Shown piece after piece: positions 1 through 6,358 of a stretch of 7,484 nucleotides of DNA (positions are counted from its first letter, which is position 1; every line of letters begins with the position of its first letter). The stretch comes from DASVDK01 sp036381125 [NCBI: Thermodesulfobacteriota bacterium] (GTDB lineage Bacteria; DASVDK01): the NCBI GenBank assembly GCA_036381125.1, contig DASVDK010000365.1, forward strand, positions 1-7,484, given 5' to 3'. The position numbers and the translations under genes were made by a program. Below the pieces are notes generated by a model, which was given only the letters and a program-made list of their open reading frames with translations, was not told where the DNA came from and made no database searches.

Positions 1-1
1 G

Positions 2-541
2 GAGGGGACCGGCCAGCGGCCCTTCACCCCGCTCGAGCGCCGGGTGCGCGAGATCGACCGGGCGCTGCCCGAGGGCGGCGCGATGCGGTTCCTCGAGTTC
101 CCGGACGGCGACCTCGCCTGCATGATCACGAGCGGCGGGGCCGGTCTCGCCGTGCTCGGCAGCCTCGTCGCGATGGGCGGTCGGCCGGCGACCGCCTTCG
201 ACATCACCCCCGGGCCCGCGGGGCCGATGGAGGAGAAGCTCTACCGCGTGACGCGCACGATCCTCGAGCGCCCCGGGCTCCGCGGCCTGCTCGCCGGCGG
301 CAACGTCAAGAACTTCACCCGGGTCGACGTCCACGTGCGCGCCATCGTGCGCGCGCTCGCCGACGGCGGCGTCGACGCCCGGCGCTTTCCGGTCGTCCTG
401 CGGTTCGCCGGGCCGGGCATGGAGGCGGCGCGCGAGGCGGCGCGCGACGTGCCCGGGCTCGAGCTGTACGAGGACGACACGTCGCTCGAGCAGGCGGTTC
501 GCCGCATCCTCGAGCGGATCCGGGGGGCGGCGGCGCGGTGA
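2..541 (+). CDS. Succinyl-CoA synthetase beta-like (ADP-forming acyl-CoA ligase) subunit, 5' partial
   Basis: This is the C-terminal 179 residues of an ATP-grasp/CoA-ligase beta subunit. The frame is already open at base 2, so the true start lies off the window; a GTG at 44 is internal. The protein would join a carboxylic acid to CoA at the expense of ATP, as a heteromer with the next gene's product in the cytoplasm. The visible part aligns from memory with the second half of SucC: the CM-x-GAGLA loop appears as ACMITSGGAGLAV (about 116-154), and the C-terminal Rossmann-like ligase domain follows. The SucC loop containing FGGI-x-RCD is replaced by GGNVKNFTRVD (296-328), and the VGGGA segment by an ITPGPAG segment. 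Those changes suggest a substrate other than succinate; malate-CoA ligase and other NDP-forming acyl-CoA synthetases are alternatives. Its stop overlaps the next start by four bases (GTGA), a sign of translational coupling. Confidence 0.85.
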   Translation, partial: EGTGQRPFTPLERRVREIDRALPEGGAMRFLEFPDGDLACMITSGGAGLAVLGSLVAMGGRPATAFDITPGPAGPMEEKLYRVTRTILERPGLRGLLAGGNVKNFTRVDVHVRAIVRALADGGVDARRFPVVLRFAGPGMEAAREAARDVPGLELYEDDTSLEQAVRRILERIRGAAAR

Positions 542-1437
542 GCATCCTGCTCGACGGGAGCACCCGGGTGCTGGTGCAGGGCATCACCGGCCGGGAGGCG
601 AGCCTCCACGTTCCGTACATGCAGCGGTACGGGACGCGAATCGTCGCCGGCGTCTCGCCCGGCAAGGGGGGCGGCGAGGTCCACGGCGTGCCGGTCTACG
701 ACACGGTGCGCGACGCCGTGCGGGCGCACGAGGTCGACCTCGCCGTGCTCTTCGTCTCGGCCCGCTTCACCCGCGACGCCGCCCTCGAGACGATCGAGTC
801 GCGCGTGCCGGTCGCCGTCCTCCTCGCCGAGGGGGTCCCGCACCACGACGCGGCGGAGATCGTCGAGCGGGCGCGCGAGGTGGGGGTGCGGGTGATCGGG
901 CCGAACTCCCAGGGGATGATCAGCCCGGGCAAGGCGAAGGTGGGCGGCACCGGCGGCGACCGGCCCGACCTGATCTTCCGGCCCGGCCCGGTCGGCGTCA
1001 TCTCGCGCAGCGGCGGGATGGGCGCCGAGGTGGCGATGGCGCTGACGAAGGCCGGGATCGGCCAGAGCACGTACGTCGCCATCGGCGGGGATCTCGTCAT
1101 CGGCAGCGAGTACACCGACCTCCTGCCGCTCTTCGACGCCGACCCCGACACGCGCGCCGTCGTCCTGTTCGCGGAGCCGGGGACGGGTCGGGAGGAGGCC
1201 GCCGCGGAGTTCATCGCGCGGACCGGCTTCGCCAAGCCGGTGGTCGCGTTCGTCTCGGGGGAGATCCTCGAGCGCCTGCCGCGCGGGATGCACTTCGGGC
1301 ACACCGGTGCCCTGATCGAGGCCGGCCTCGGGCGGCCGTCGCAGAAGAAGGCGGCGCTCCGGGCGGCCGGCGTGCGGATCGCCGAACGCTTCGACGACAT
1401 CGTTCCGCTCGTCCGCGAGGCGCTGGCGGAGCGTTGA
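538..1437 (+). CDS. Succinyl-CoA synthetase alpha-like, CoA-binding ligase subunit
   Basis: This 299-residue protein matches SucD in length (about 290) and in architecture: an N-terminal CoA-binding Rossmann domain (GITGREASLH, about residues 16-25, and PGKGG near 42-46), then a ligase domain carrying the phosphohistidine. The catalytic histidine is best placed at His255 in GHTGALIEAG, and the partner glutamate at Glu213 in FAEPGTG, where SucD has GEIGG. Two conserved SucD loops differ: GPNCPG is GPNSQG (121-126, Cys replaced by Ser124), and SRSGTLTYE is SRSGGMGAE (156-164). The enzyme should cycle phosphate from ATP through the histidine to an acyl phosphate and then to acyl-CoA, together with the beta subunit encoded just upstream. 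The GTG start is set by the four-base overlap with that gene and by the SucD-like opening MSILLDG. The gene precedes a TTT transporter, which suggests it activates the imported acid. The family is sure; the substrate is unknown. Confidence 0.9.
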   Translation: MSILLDGSTRVLVQGITGREASLHVPYMQRYGTRIVAGVSPGKGGGEVHGVPVYDTVRDAVRAHEVDLAVLFVSARFTRDAALETIESRVPVAVLLAEGVPHHDAAEIVERAREVGVRVIGPNSQGMISPGKAKVGGTGGDRPDLIFRPGPVGVISRSGGMGAEVAMALTKAGIGQSTYVAIGGDLVIGSEYTDLLPLFDADPDTRAVVLFAEPGTGREEAAAEFIARTGFAKPVVAFVSGEILERLPRGMHFGHTGALIEAGLGRPSQKKAALRAAGVRIAERFDDIVPLVREALAER

Positions 1438-1448
1438 GCACTCAACCC

Positions 1449-1455
1449 AAGGAGG
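1449..1455 (+). promoter_or_regulatory. Strong ribosome binding site for tctC
   Basis: AAGGAGG lies eight bases before the ATG at 1464. It decides the start against an in-frame TTG at 1434, which would add ten residues ahead of the signal peptide. It is the best Shine-Dalgarno match in the operon, as expected if the binding protein is made in excess over the permease subunits. Confidence 0.85.
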
Positions 1456-1463
1456 CATGCCGC

Positions 1464-2429
1464 ATGAGCCGTATCAAGCTGGTCGCCGTCGGACTGGCCG
1501 TCGCGTTCGCCGCGATGCACGGGGTCGCGCACGCGCAGACGGCGTTCCCCACGAAGCCGGTGAGGATCCTCGTCCACACGGCGGCCGGGTCGGGCAGCGA
1601 TCTCATGGCCCGCGAGCTCGGCAAGGTGCTCGAGGGGCACCTTGGACAGCCGGTGGTGATCGAGAACAGGACCGGCGGCGGCGGCGCCGTCGCGCTGACC
1701 CACCTGCTCGGCCAGCCGGCGGACGGCTACACCGTGTCGGTGATCACGATGAGCCAGATCATGACGATGGCGGCCGGCCGGCTCGGGCAGATCCGCCAGC
1801 CCGATCAGCTCACCTGGCTCGCGCGCGTCCAGGGCGATCCGATCCTGATCGTCGTGCGGACCGACTCGCCGCTCAAGTCGGTGCGGGACCTCAACGCGAG
1901 GGTGAAGGAGGCGGCCGCGAGCGGCAACCTGCTCAAGATCGGCTCGTACGGCCGCAAGACGCACTACGAGGCCGCCGTGCTGGACTACGCGCAGGCGGTC
2001 GGGGCCCGCGTCAACTACATCGCCTACGAGGGGACGCCCGAGATCCTGCGGGCCGTGCTGGGCGGCGAGATCGACGTCGCCTTCGCTCCGGCGAGCGGGA
2101 GCATGGCGAACCTCGAGGGGGGCACCATCAGGCCGCTGGCGTCCCTCAGCGCGGGGCCGGTGCCCGGGCTGGCGGCCGTGCCGACGCTCAAGGAGTCGGG
2201 CATCGACGTGGTCGTCATGCAGTACCGCGGCCTGGTCGCGAAGCCGGGGATGCCGGCCGAGGTGCTCGCGAAGTGGGAGACGGCGCTCAAGGCCGCGGTG
2301 GTCGACCCGAGGCTCGCGAAGGCGACGGAGCAGGAGGGGATGGTCCTGCTCGCCGACGTCGGGCACGAGGCGCTCCTGCCGATCGTCACGCGGGAGTTCG
2401 AGAAGGCGAAGGCCGCGCTCGGGCAGTAA
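1464..2429 (+). CDS. tctC: TctC/Bug-family periplasmic solute-binding protein of a tripartite tricarboxylate transporter
   Basis: This 321-residue extracytoplasmic receptor binds a carboxylate in the periplasm and delivers it to the TctBA permease. A Sec signal peptide spans residues 1-24: MSRIK, a hydrophobic core, then AHA before the cleavage site, so the mature protein begins QTAFPTKPVR. The FPTKPVRI opening followed by a small-residue, Gly/Ser-rich loop ending in Asp46 (AAGSGSD, 40-46) and an Ala-Arg is the first ligand-binding loop of Bug proteins; many relatives have PGGGSD there. Further family features are GQPVVIENRTGGGG (about residues 64-77), the GEID-VAFAPASG segment in the middle, and an LKESGIDVVV segment before the last helices. 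Length is typical of Bug proteins (about 320). Bug receptors bind many acids (citrate, tricarballylate, glutamate, nicotinate, terephthalate), so the ligand cannot be named. Its stop overlaps the tctB start by one base (TAATG). Confidence 0.93.
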   Translation: MSRIKLVAVGLAVAFAAMHGVAHAQTAFPTKPVRILVHTAAGSGSDLMARELGKVLEGHLGQPVVIENRTGGGGAVALTHLLGQPADGYTVSVITMSQIMTMAAGRLGQIRQPDQLTWLARVQGDPILIVVRTDSPLKSVRDLNARVKEAAASGNLLKIGSYGRKTHYEAAVLDYAQAVGARVNYIAYEGTPEILRAVLGGEIDVAFAPASGSMANLEGGTIRPLASLSAGPVPGLAAVPTLKESGIDVVVMQYRGLVAKPGMPAEVLAKWETALKAAVVDPRLAKATEQEGMVLLADVGHEALLPIVTREFEKAKAALGQ

Positions 2430-2893
2430 TGGGCGCGAGCGTGCTCGACAGGCCGGTCGCGGTCGCCCTGACCGCGGCCGGCCTCGTCTACTTCTGGCTG
2501 GCCTCGCGGCTGCTCGTCTCGGACGGGCCGGGCTCGGCGCTCTTCCCGATGGCCGTGGGGGCGGTCTGGGTCGGCGGGTCGGTCCGGTACCTCCTCGGCG
2601 CATGGCTGCGGCCGGCCGGCGACCGGGGGGCGTGGGCCGAACTCGGCCGGGAGGTGCGCCAGGCGACGGTGTACCTGCTGCTCCCGCTCGCCTGCTACCT
2701 CGCCCTGCTCCCCTGGCTCGGGTACCCGGCGGCCACCTGGGGGTGCGCGGCCTGGATGATCCGCACGCTGTCGGAGCGGCCGCGGCACCCGCTCGTGCCG
2801 ATGGCCCAGGGCGCGCTCGTCGCGGGCGTCCTCTACCTGGTCTTCGGCGGGCTCCTCGGCGTCGCGCTGCCCCGCGCGGCGCTCGCCGGGTAG
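2429..2893 (+). CDS. tctB: TctB-family small membrane subunit of a tripartite tricarboxylate transporter
   Basis: This 154-residue protein has four to five predicted hydrophobic segments (about residues 10-30, 37-60, 77-98, 98-112 and 122-146), the length and topology of TctB. It pairs with TctA in the inner membrane as the small, poorly conserved permease subunit. The ATG at 2429 shares its A with the TAA stop of tctC, which fixes the start: re-initiation on TAATG is common in TTT operons. The reading frame is open for about 970 bases upstream through tctC because of the high GC content, so an automated caller could place the start far too early. A Pro-rich, charged stretch near residues 60-77 forms a cytoplasmic or periplasmic loop. 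The assignment rests mostly on topology and on lying between clear tctC and tctA genes; little direct sequence signature can be cited. Confidence 0.87.
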   Translation: MGASVLDRPVAVALTAAGLVYFWLASRLLVSDGPGSALFPMAVGAVWVGGSVRYLLGAWLRPAGDRGAWAELGREVRQATVYLLLPLACYLALLPWLGYPAATWGCAAWMIRTLSERPRHPLVPMAQGALVAGVLYLVFGGLLGVALPRAALAG

Positions 2894-2917
2894 CCGGGCG
2901 CGCGGGAGGGGCCGCGG

Positions 2918-4423
2918 GTGGCCTCCGGGGTCGACACGCTCGCCGCGCTCTACGGCGGCCTCCTCACGGCGCTCTCGCCGGGGAACCTGCTCGCCTGCCT
3001 GGCCGGGGCGTTCCTCGGGCAGCTCGTCGGCATCGTCCCGGGCATCGGGCCGGTCGGCGGCATCGCGCTCCTGCTCCCCATGATCTACGGTCAGGAGCCG
3101 GTCGCCGCGCTCATCATGCTGGCCGGCATCTACTACGGCGCGATGTACGGCGGGACGGTCACCTCCGTCCTCATGAAGATCCCGGGCGAGAACTCCTCGG
3201 TCCTCACGGCGCTCGAGGGGTACGAGATGGCGAGGGCGGGGCGCGCCGGCGCCGCGCTCGGCATCGCCGCCTTCGGCTCCTTCATCGCCGGCAACGTCGG
3301 GATGCTCCTGCTCGCGCTGTTCATCGTCCCGTTGTCGGCCGTGGCGGTCGGCTTCGGGAGCGTCGAGTACGCGGCGCTGATGTGCTTCGCCCTCTCGGCC
3401 GTGTCGGTGCTCGCCGCCGAGGCCGCCGTCAAGGGGCTCATCAGCGCCGTGATGGGGCTCGCCCTCGCGACCGTCGGGCTCGACAGCGGCACCGGCGCGC
3501 TCCGCTTCACGTTCGGCATCCCCGAGCTGGTCGAAGGGATCGACTTCGTGGTGGTGGCGATCGGGCTCTTCGCCCTCCCCGAGCTCTGCGCCATCGTGGA
3601 GCGGCGGGGGGCCGGCGCGCTGCTCGAGCGCCACGGCTACGGTCGCCTGCGCGACCTCTGGCCGAGCGTCGCCGACTGGCGGCGGTCGGCATGGCCGATC
3701 GCGCGCGGATCGCTGATCGGCTTCGCCACCGGCGTGCTGCCCGGCGCCGGCGCCACCATCGCCGCCTTCCTGTCGTACGGCGCCGAGAAGCGGCTCTCGC
3801 GGCGACCGGAGGCGTTCGGCCGGGGCGCCATCGAGGGGGTGGCCGGACCGGAGTCGGCCAACAACGGCGCCGTCGCCGGCTCGCTCGTGCCGATGCTCGC
3901 CTTCGGGATCCCCGGCTCGGCCACCACGGCGATCCTCCTGACCGGGTTCACGATCGTCGGCATCCAGCCGGGCCCCCGGCTGTTCGTCGACCACGGGCCG
4001 GTCGCCTGGGCGCTCATCGCCTCGATGCTCGTCGGCAACCTGATCCTCCTCCTGCTGAACGTGCCGCTGATCGGGCTGTCGGTCCAGCTCCTCAGGCTGC
4101 CGGCCAACGTCATGGTGGCCACCGTGGTGATGGTGGCGGCGGTCGGCGTCTTCAGCCTGCGGACGAGCCTCTTCGACCTCTGGGTCCTCCTCCTCTCGGG
4201 CGTGGTCGGCTACGTCATGCACAAGGTCAGGATGCCGGCGGCGCCGCTGCTGCTGAGCCTCGTGCTCGCCCCCCTCTTCGAGCGCAACCTGCGGCGGAGC
4301 CTCGAGCTGGGCGGCGCGCCGATCTTCCTCGAGCGGCCGGTCGCGCTGGCCCTCCTGGCGCTCTCCCTGGCGATCTGGCTCTGGCCCGTTGTCGCCCGGC
4401 TCCTCGCGCGCCGCGCCCGCTGA
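2918..4423 (+). CDS. tctA: TctA-family large permease subunit of a tripartite tricarboxylate transporter
   Basis: This 501-residue polytopic inner-membrane protein is full length for TctA (about 500). It is the channel subunit that moves the carboxylate inward, driven by an ion gradient. The two TctA signatures are both present: GIVPGIGP at residues 38-45, followed by GGIALLLPMIYG and LIMLAGIYYGAMYGG, and the second-half counterpart GVLPGAGAT at 272-280, followed by FLSYGAEKRLS. The inverted-repeat arrangement typical of the family is therefore intact. The segment GPESANNGAVAGSLVPML and the following FGIPGSATTAILL are also strongly TctA-like. The GTG start has a G-rich Shine-Dalgarno (GGGAGGGG, 2904-2911) six bases ahead, and the N-terminus (a helix, then LSPGNLLACLAGAFLGQLVG) fits the family. 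It follows tctB by 24 bases and ends the operon; a convergent gene begins 20 bases after its stop. Confidence 0.95.
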   Translation: MASGVDTLAALYGGLLTALSPGNLLACLAGAFLGQLVGIVPGIGPVGGIALLLPMIYGQEPVAALIMLAGIYYGAMYGGTVTSVLMKIPGENSSVLTALEGYEMARAGRAGAALGIAAFGSFIAGNVGMLLLALFIVPLSAVAVGFGSVEYAALMCFALSAVSVLAAEAAVKGLISAVMGLALATVGLDSGTGALRFTFGIPELVEGIDFVVVAIGLFALPELCAIVERRGAGALLERHGYGRLRDLWPSVADWRRSAWPIARGSLIGFATGVLPGAGATIAAFLSYGAEKRLSRRPEAFGRGAIEGVAGPESANNGAVAGSLVPMLAFGIPGSATTAILLTGFTIVGIQPGPRLFVDHGPVAWALIASMLVGNLILLLLNVPLIGLSVQLLRLPANVMVATVVMVAAVGVFSLRTSLFDLWVLLLSGVVGYVMHKVRMPAAPLLLSLVLAPLFERNLRRSLELGGAPIFLERPVALALLALSLAIWLWPVVARLLARRAR

Positions 4424-4425
4424 CA

Positions 4426-4442
4426 CCCCGGACGGCCCGGGG
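4426..4442. terminator. Candidate hairpin terminator between convergent genes
   Basis: CCCCGG (4426-4431) and CCGGGG (4437-4442) form a perfect 6-bp stem around the loop ACGGC, in the 19-base gap between the tctA stop and the polyketide synthase stop. On the + strand the hairpin is followed by a T-containing tract (CCTTTCCGTTTTCC, 4448-4461) contributed by a repeat unit, which would help termination for tctA. There is no uninterrupted T run, and the - strand side lacks one altogether, so this is only a candidate. Confidence 0.35.
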
Positions 4443-4461
4443 TCAGGCCTTTCCGTTTTCC
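4439..4461 (+). repeat. Solitary copy of the GGGGTCAGG repeat inside the polyketide synthase 3' end
   Basis: These 23 bases match the units at 6367-6439 with two changes from the first unit: GGTCTTT has become GGCCTTT, and CCATTTT has become CCGTTTT. The second change is shared with the third tandem unit. The - strand of this copy reads in frame with the polyketide synthase and supplies its TGA stop (4445-4443). GGGG follows, giving a flanking 7-bp inverted repeat CCCCGGA (4426-4432)/TCCGGGG (4459-4465). Confidence 0.85.
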
Positions 4462-5543
4462 GGGGAGGTCGAGCCGGAGGCCCGCTCCGGAAAGCCGAGC
4501 CAGGCCCCCTCGGCCGAGAAGCCGGGGCCGACCGCCACGAGAATGCCGTGCGCGCCGGGCGGCGGAGGCCGCCTGGCGAGCGTCTCCTCGAGGACGAAGA
4601 GGATGGTCGCGGACGAGAGGTTGCCGTTCTTCCGGAGGACCTCCCGCGACATCCGCACCTGGTCGTCGGAGAGGCCGAGCCCCTTCTGCGCCACGTCGAT
4701 GACCCGCCGGCCGCCGGCGTGGATCATCCAGGCGGCGACCTCGTCGGGCGCGAGGCCGGCACGGGCGAGGAGGCGGCCGACCACTCCCCGCACCATGTCG
4801 CCCGCCACGAACGGCACCTCCCGGACGAGGTAGAGCTTGAGCAGGCCCTCGGGGTTCTCGTTGTCGTAGCCCATGATGTCGCGGTACTCCGGCCTCACGT
4901 CGGAGGCGAAGGCGCGAAGCGCGATCCCGGGGCCGCGATCGGCCAGCAGCGCCGCGGCCGCCCCGTCCGCGAAGATGGCGTTGCCGACGACGGTGCCGAG
5001 GTCGCGCTCGTCGAGGTGGTAGGTCGCGGAGCAGACCTCGGTGGCGACGACCAGCGCGCGACTCCCCGGGTGGGCCCTGACGAAATCCGCCCCCCGCTGC
5101 AGCGCCGACACCGCGCTGGCGCAGCCCATGCCGAGCAGGTTCGCCCGCTCGATCTGCCCGCCGCGGAACCCGAGCGCCTCGATGATGCGGGTATCGAGGC
5201 CGGGGCAGGTGTAGCCGGTGCACGAGGTGGCCACGATGCAGTCGACGGCGTCGATGGCGACGCCTGCCCGGTCGAGGCACTGGCGGGCCGCCTCGGCGCC
5301 GAGCCGGACCGCCCACTCCCGGTAGCGCCGGTTCCGCTCGCCGGGCGTCTCGTCGGCGGTGAAGGCGGCGAGGTCGGCAATGGCGAGCGCCCGTTCGTCG
5401 ATCGACTCGTCGAAGAACCGGGCGAGCCTGCGCTGAACCGCCGGAGACCTGTAGACCGTCCGGGCGTAGGCGAGGAGCTCGGACTGCCGGTAGCGATGGG
5501 GCGGGGTGGCGGTGCCGAGCGCGACGATGCGAGGCGCGTCCAT
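4443..5543 (-). CDS. Type III polyketide synthase (chalcone/stilbene synthase superfamily)
   Basis: This 366-residue thiolase-fold enzyme extends an acyl-CoA starter with malonyl-CoA units and cyclises the chain, without an acyl carrier protein. The catalytic triad is complete: Cys141 in NLLGMGCASAV, His275 in WMIHAGG and Asn308 in RKNGNLSSA. The VGPGFSAEGAWL segment near the C-terminus corresponds to the GFGPG loop of chalcone synthases. SCTGYTCPGLD (107-117) is also typical of bacterial type III synthases; the Asn in the third motif separates it from thiolases. Length is close to the 350-390 of the family. The stretch GYDNENPEGLLKLYLVREVP (225-244) departs from the better known alkylresorcinol and alkylpyrone synthases, so the product cannot be called. 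The ATG at 5543 has no good Shine-Dalgarno but a TAGAGT six bases upstream, perhaps giving a leaderless message. The final residues PENGKA and the stop are encoded by the GGGGTCAGG repeat. It is convergent with tctA and divergent from the DUF1054 gene. Confidence 0.92.
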   Translation of the reverse strand: MDAPRIVALGTATPPHRYRQSELLAYARTVYRSPAVQRRLARFFDESIDERALAIADLAAFTADETPGERNRRYREWAVRLGAEAARQCLDRAGVAIDAVDCIVATSCTGYTCPGLDTRIIEALGFRGGQIERANLLGMGCASAVSALQRGADFVRAHPGSRALVVATEVCSATYHLDERDLGTVVGNAIFADGAAAALLADRGPGIALRAFASDVRPEYRDIMGYDNENPEGLLKLYLVREVPFVAGDMVRGVVGRLLARAGLAPDEVAAWMIHAGGRRVIDVAQKGLGLSDDQVRMSREVLRKNGNLSSATILFVLEETLARRPPPPGAHGILVAVGPGFSAEGAWLGFPERASGSTSPENGKA

Positions 5544-5549
5544 GTCGGC

Positions 5550-5555
5550 ACTCTA
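5550..5555 (-). promoter_or_regulatory. Candidate -10 box for a leaderless polyketide synthase transcript
   Basis: On the - strand TAGAGT ends six bases before the ATG at 5543. This is the spacing seen when the A of the start codon is the first transcribed base. The absence of a Shine-Dalgarno upstream of this ATG supports the idea. No -35 element is recognisable. Confidence 0.3.
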
Positions 5556-5608
5556 CCGCGCGCCGGGAGGACCGGTGTGGTCCCCGCCCCGAAACGCGAC
5601 GCCCACGC

Positions 5609-5614
5609 TACAAT
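5609..5614 (+). promoter_or_regulatory. Candidate -10 box for the DUF1054 gene
   Basis: TACAAT, a near-consensus -10, stands out in very GC-rich DNA 23 bases before the ATG at 5638. It leaves room for a short leader carrying the purine-rich GAGGGAGGGA (5626-5635). No clear -35 hexamer lies 16-18 bases upstream. The 94-base gap between divergent genes is where promoters for both are expected. Confidence 0.4.
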
Positions 5615-5637
5615 GCGCACCCACGAGGGAGGGACGC

Positions 5638-6357
5638 ATGCGCGCCACGACGTCACGCGCCGGGACGATTGCGTTCGCCGGCTTCGAGCCGGCCGATTAC
5701 CAGGTCTTCGCCATCAAGGACTTCGCGAAGGGGATGGCGTCGCTCCGCGCGCGCGTCTCGCCGAAGCTGGCCGCGCTGGGCGAGGCGCTCGGGCCCCGGC
5801 TCTCGGCAGCCGTGGGCGAGCCGTTCTTCGCGCACGTGGCGAAGCACATGCGCCGTTCGGTCAACACGCCGACCGAGACCTGGGTCGCGCTCGGCCGCGA
5901 TCCGAAGAAGTACAAGATGTACGCCTTCCTCGGCGTCGTCGCGAGCGGCCGCGGCATCGACGTGCGGCTCGTCCTCAAGGACGAGGCCGCGGGCGACAAG
6001 CGGACGCTGGCCGACGCAATCCTCCGCGAGCGCCGGCGGCTCGCCGACCTGTTCGCCGCGCTCCCGGACCTCGGCTGGTTCCTCGGGCTCCCCGGCAAGC
6101 CGCGCAAGGCGGCCGAGCCGCCGCTGCCCGTGACCCGGCTCCCCGAGGGCTTCTGGGAGGAGGTGGCCGAGGGTCTCCGAACGCGTGCGGCGAGTCTCTT
6201 CGACGTCGGCTTCGCCTGGCCGCGCACCGACCGCCGCCTGGCCGGCCCCGAGTTCGAGCGCATGGCGCTGCGCGCCATGGTCTCCCTGTACCCCCTCTAC
6301 CGCCTCGCCACGACCCCCGGGGCGCGGCTCGACGGCCGGCCGACCCGCTCCGCGTAG
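5638..6357 (+). CDS. DUF1054 (UPF0637, YktB-like) family protein
   Basis: This is a 239-residue soluble protein of unassigned function. The match to the YktB family is recalled from conserved positions: a start with FxxxDYQVFAI, then RVSPKLAALGEALGPRLS, and above all HVAKHMRRSVNTPTETWVAL (residues 66-85), which mirrors HVAKHARRSVNPP-x-DTWVAF of the Bacillus proteins. A long middle helix (about 120-142) and a C-terminal FERMALRAMVSLYPLYRLA (206-224) resemble the family's terminal LLPLYR segment. Family members are about 205-215 residues; the extra length lies around 150-170 and at the tail. The ATG at 5638 is preferred over an in-frame ATG at 5506, because that one would overlap the divergent polyketide synthase and the Shine-Dalgarno (GAGGGAGGGA) sits just before 5638. 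No membrane segment or signal peptide is visible. A repeat array starts two bases after its stop. The family is best known from Firmicutes, so its presence in this high-GC background is unusual. Confidence 0.75.
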   Translation: MRATTSRAGTIAFAGFEPADYQVFAIKDFAKGMASLRARVSPKLAALGEALGPRLSAAVGEPFFAHVAKHMRRSVNTPTETWVALGRDPKKYKMYAFLGVVASGRGIDVRLVLKDEAAGDKRTLADAILRERRRLADLFAALPDLGWFLGLPGKPRKAAEPPLPVTRLPEGFWEEVAEGLRTRAASLFDVGFAWPRTDRRLAGPEFERMALRAMVSLYPLYRLATTPGARLDGRPTRSA

Positions 6358-6358
6358 C

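Noticed and set aside
1457-2428. Upstream extension of the tctB frame through tctC, suggesting a 478-residue fusion
   Set aside because: The upstream part is Arg/Gly-rich nonsense in the tctC shadow; only the part from the TAATG junction at 2429 has TctB-like membrane segments.
696-2603. Long - strand frame (635 codons) antisense to the CoA ligase alpha subunit and tctC
   Set aside because: Low-complexity Arg/Pro/Ala composition and full overlap with two well-supported genes; an effect of GC composition.
2024-4426. Very long open frame (800 codons) on the - strand antisense to tctB and tctA
   Set aside because: It is rich in Arg, Asp, Glu, Gly and His with no recognisable domain, as expected when GC-rich coding DNA is read on the other strand; tctA on the + strand has clear family signatures.
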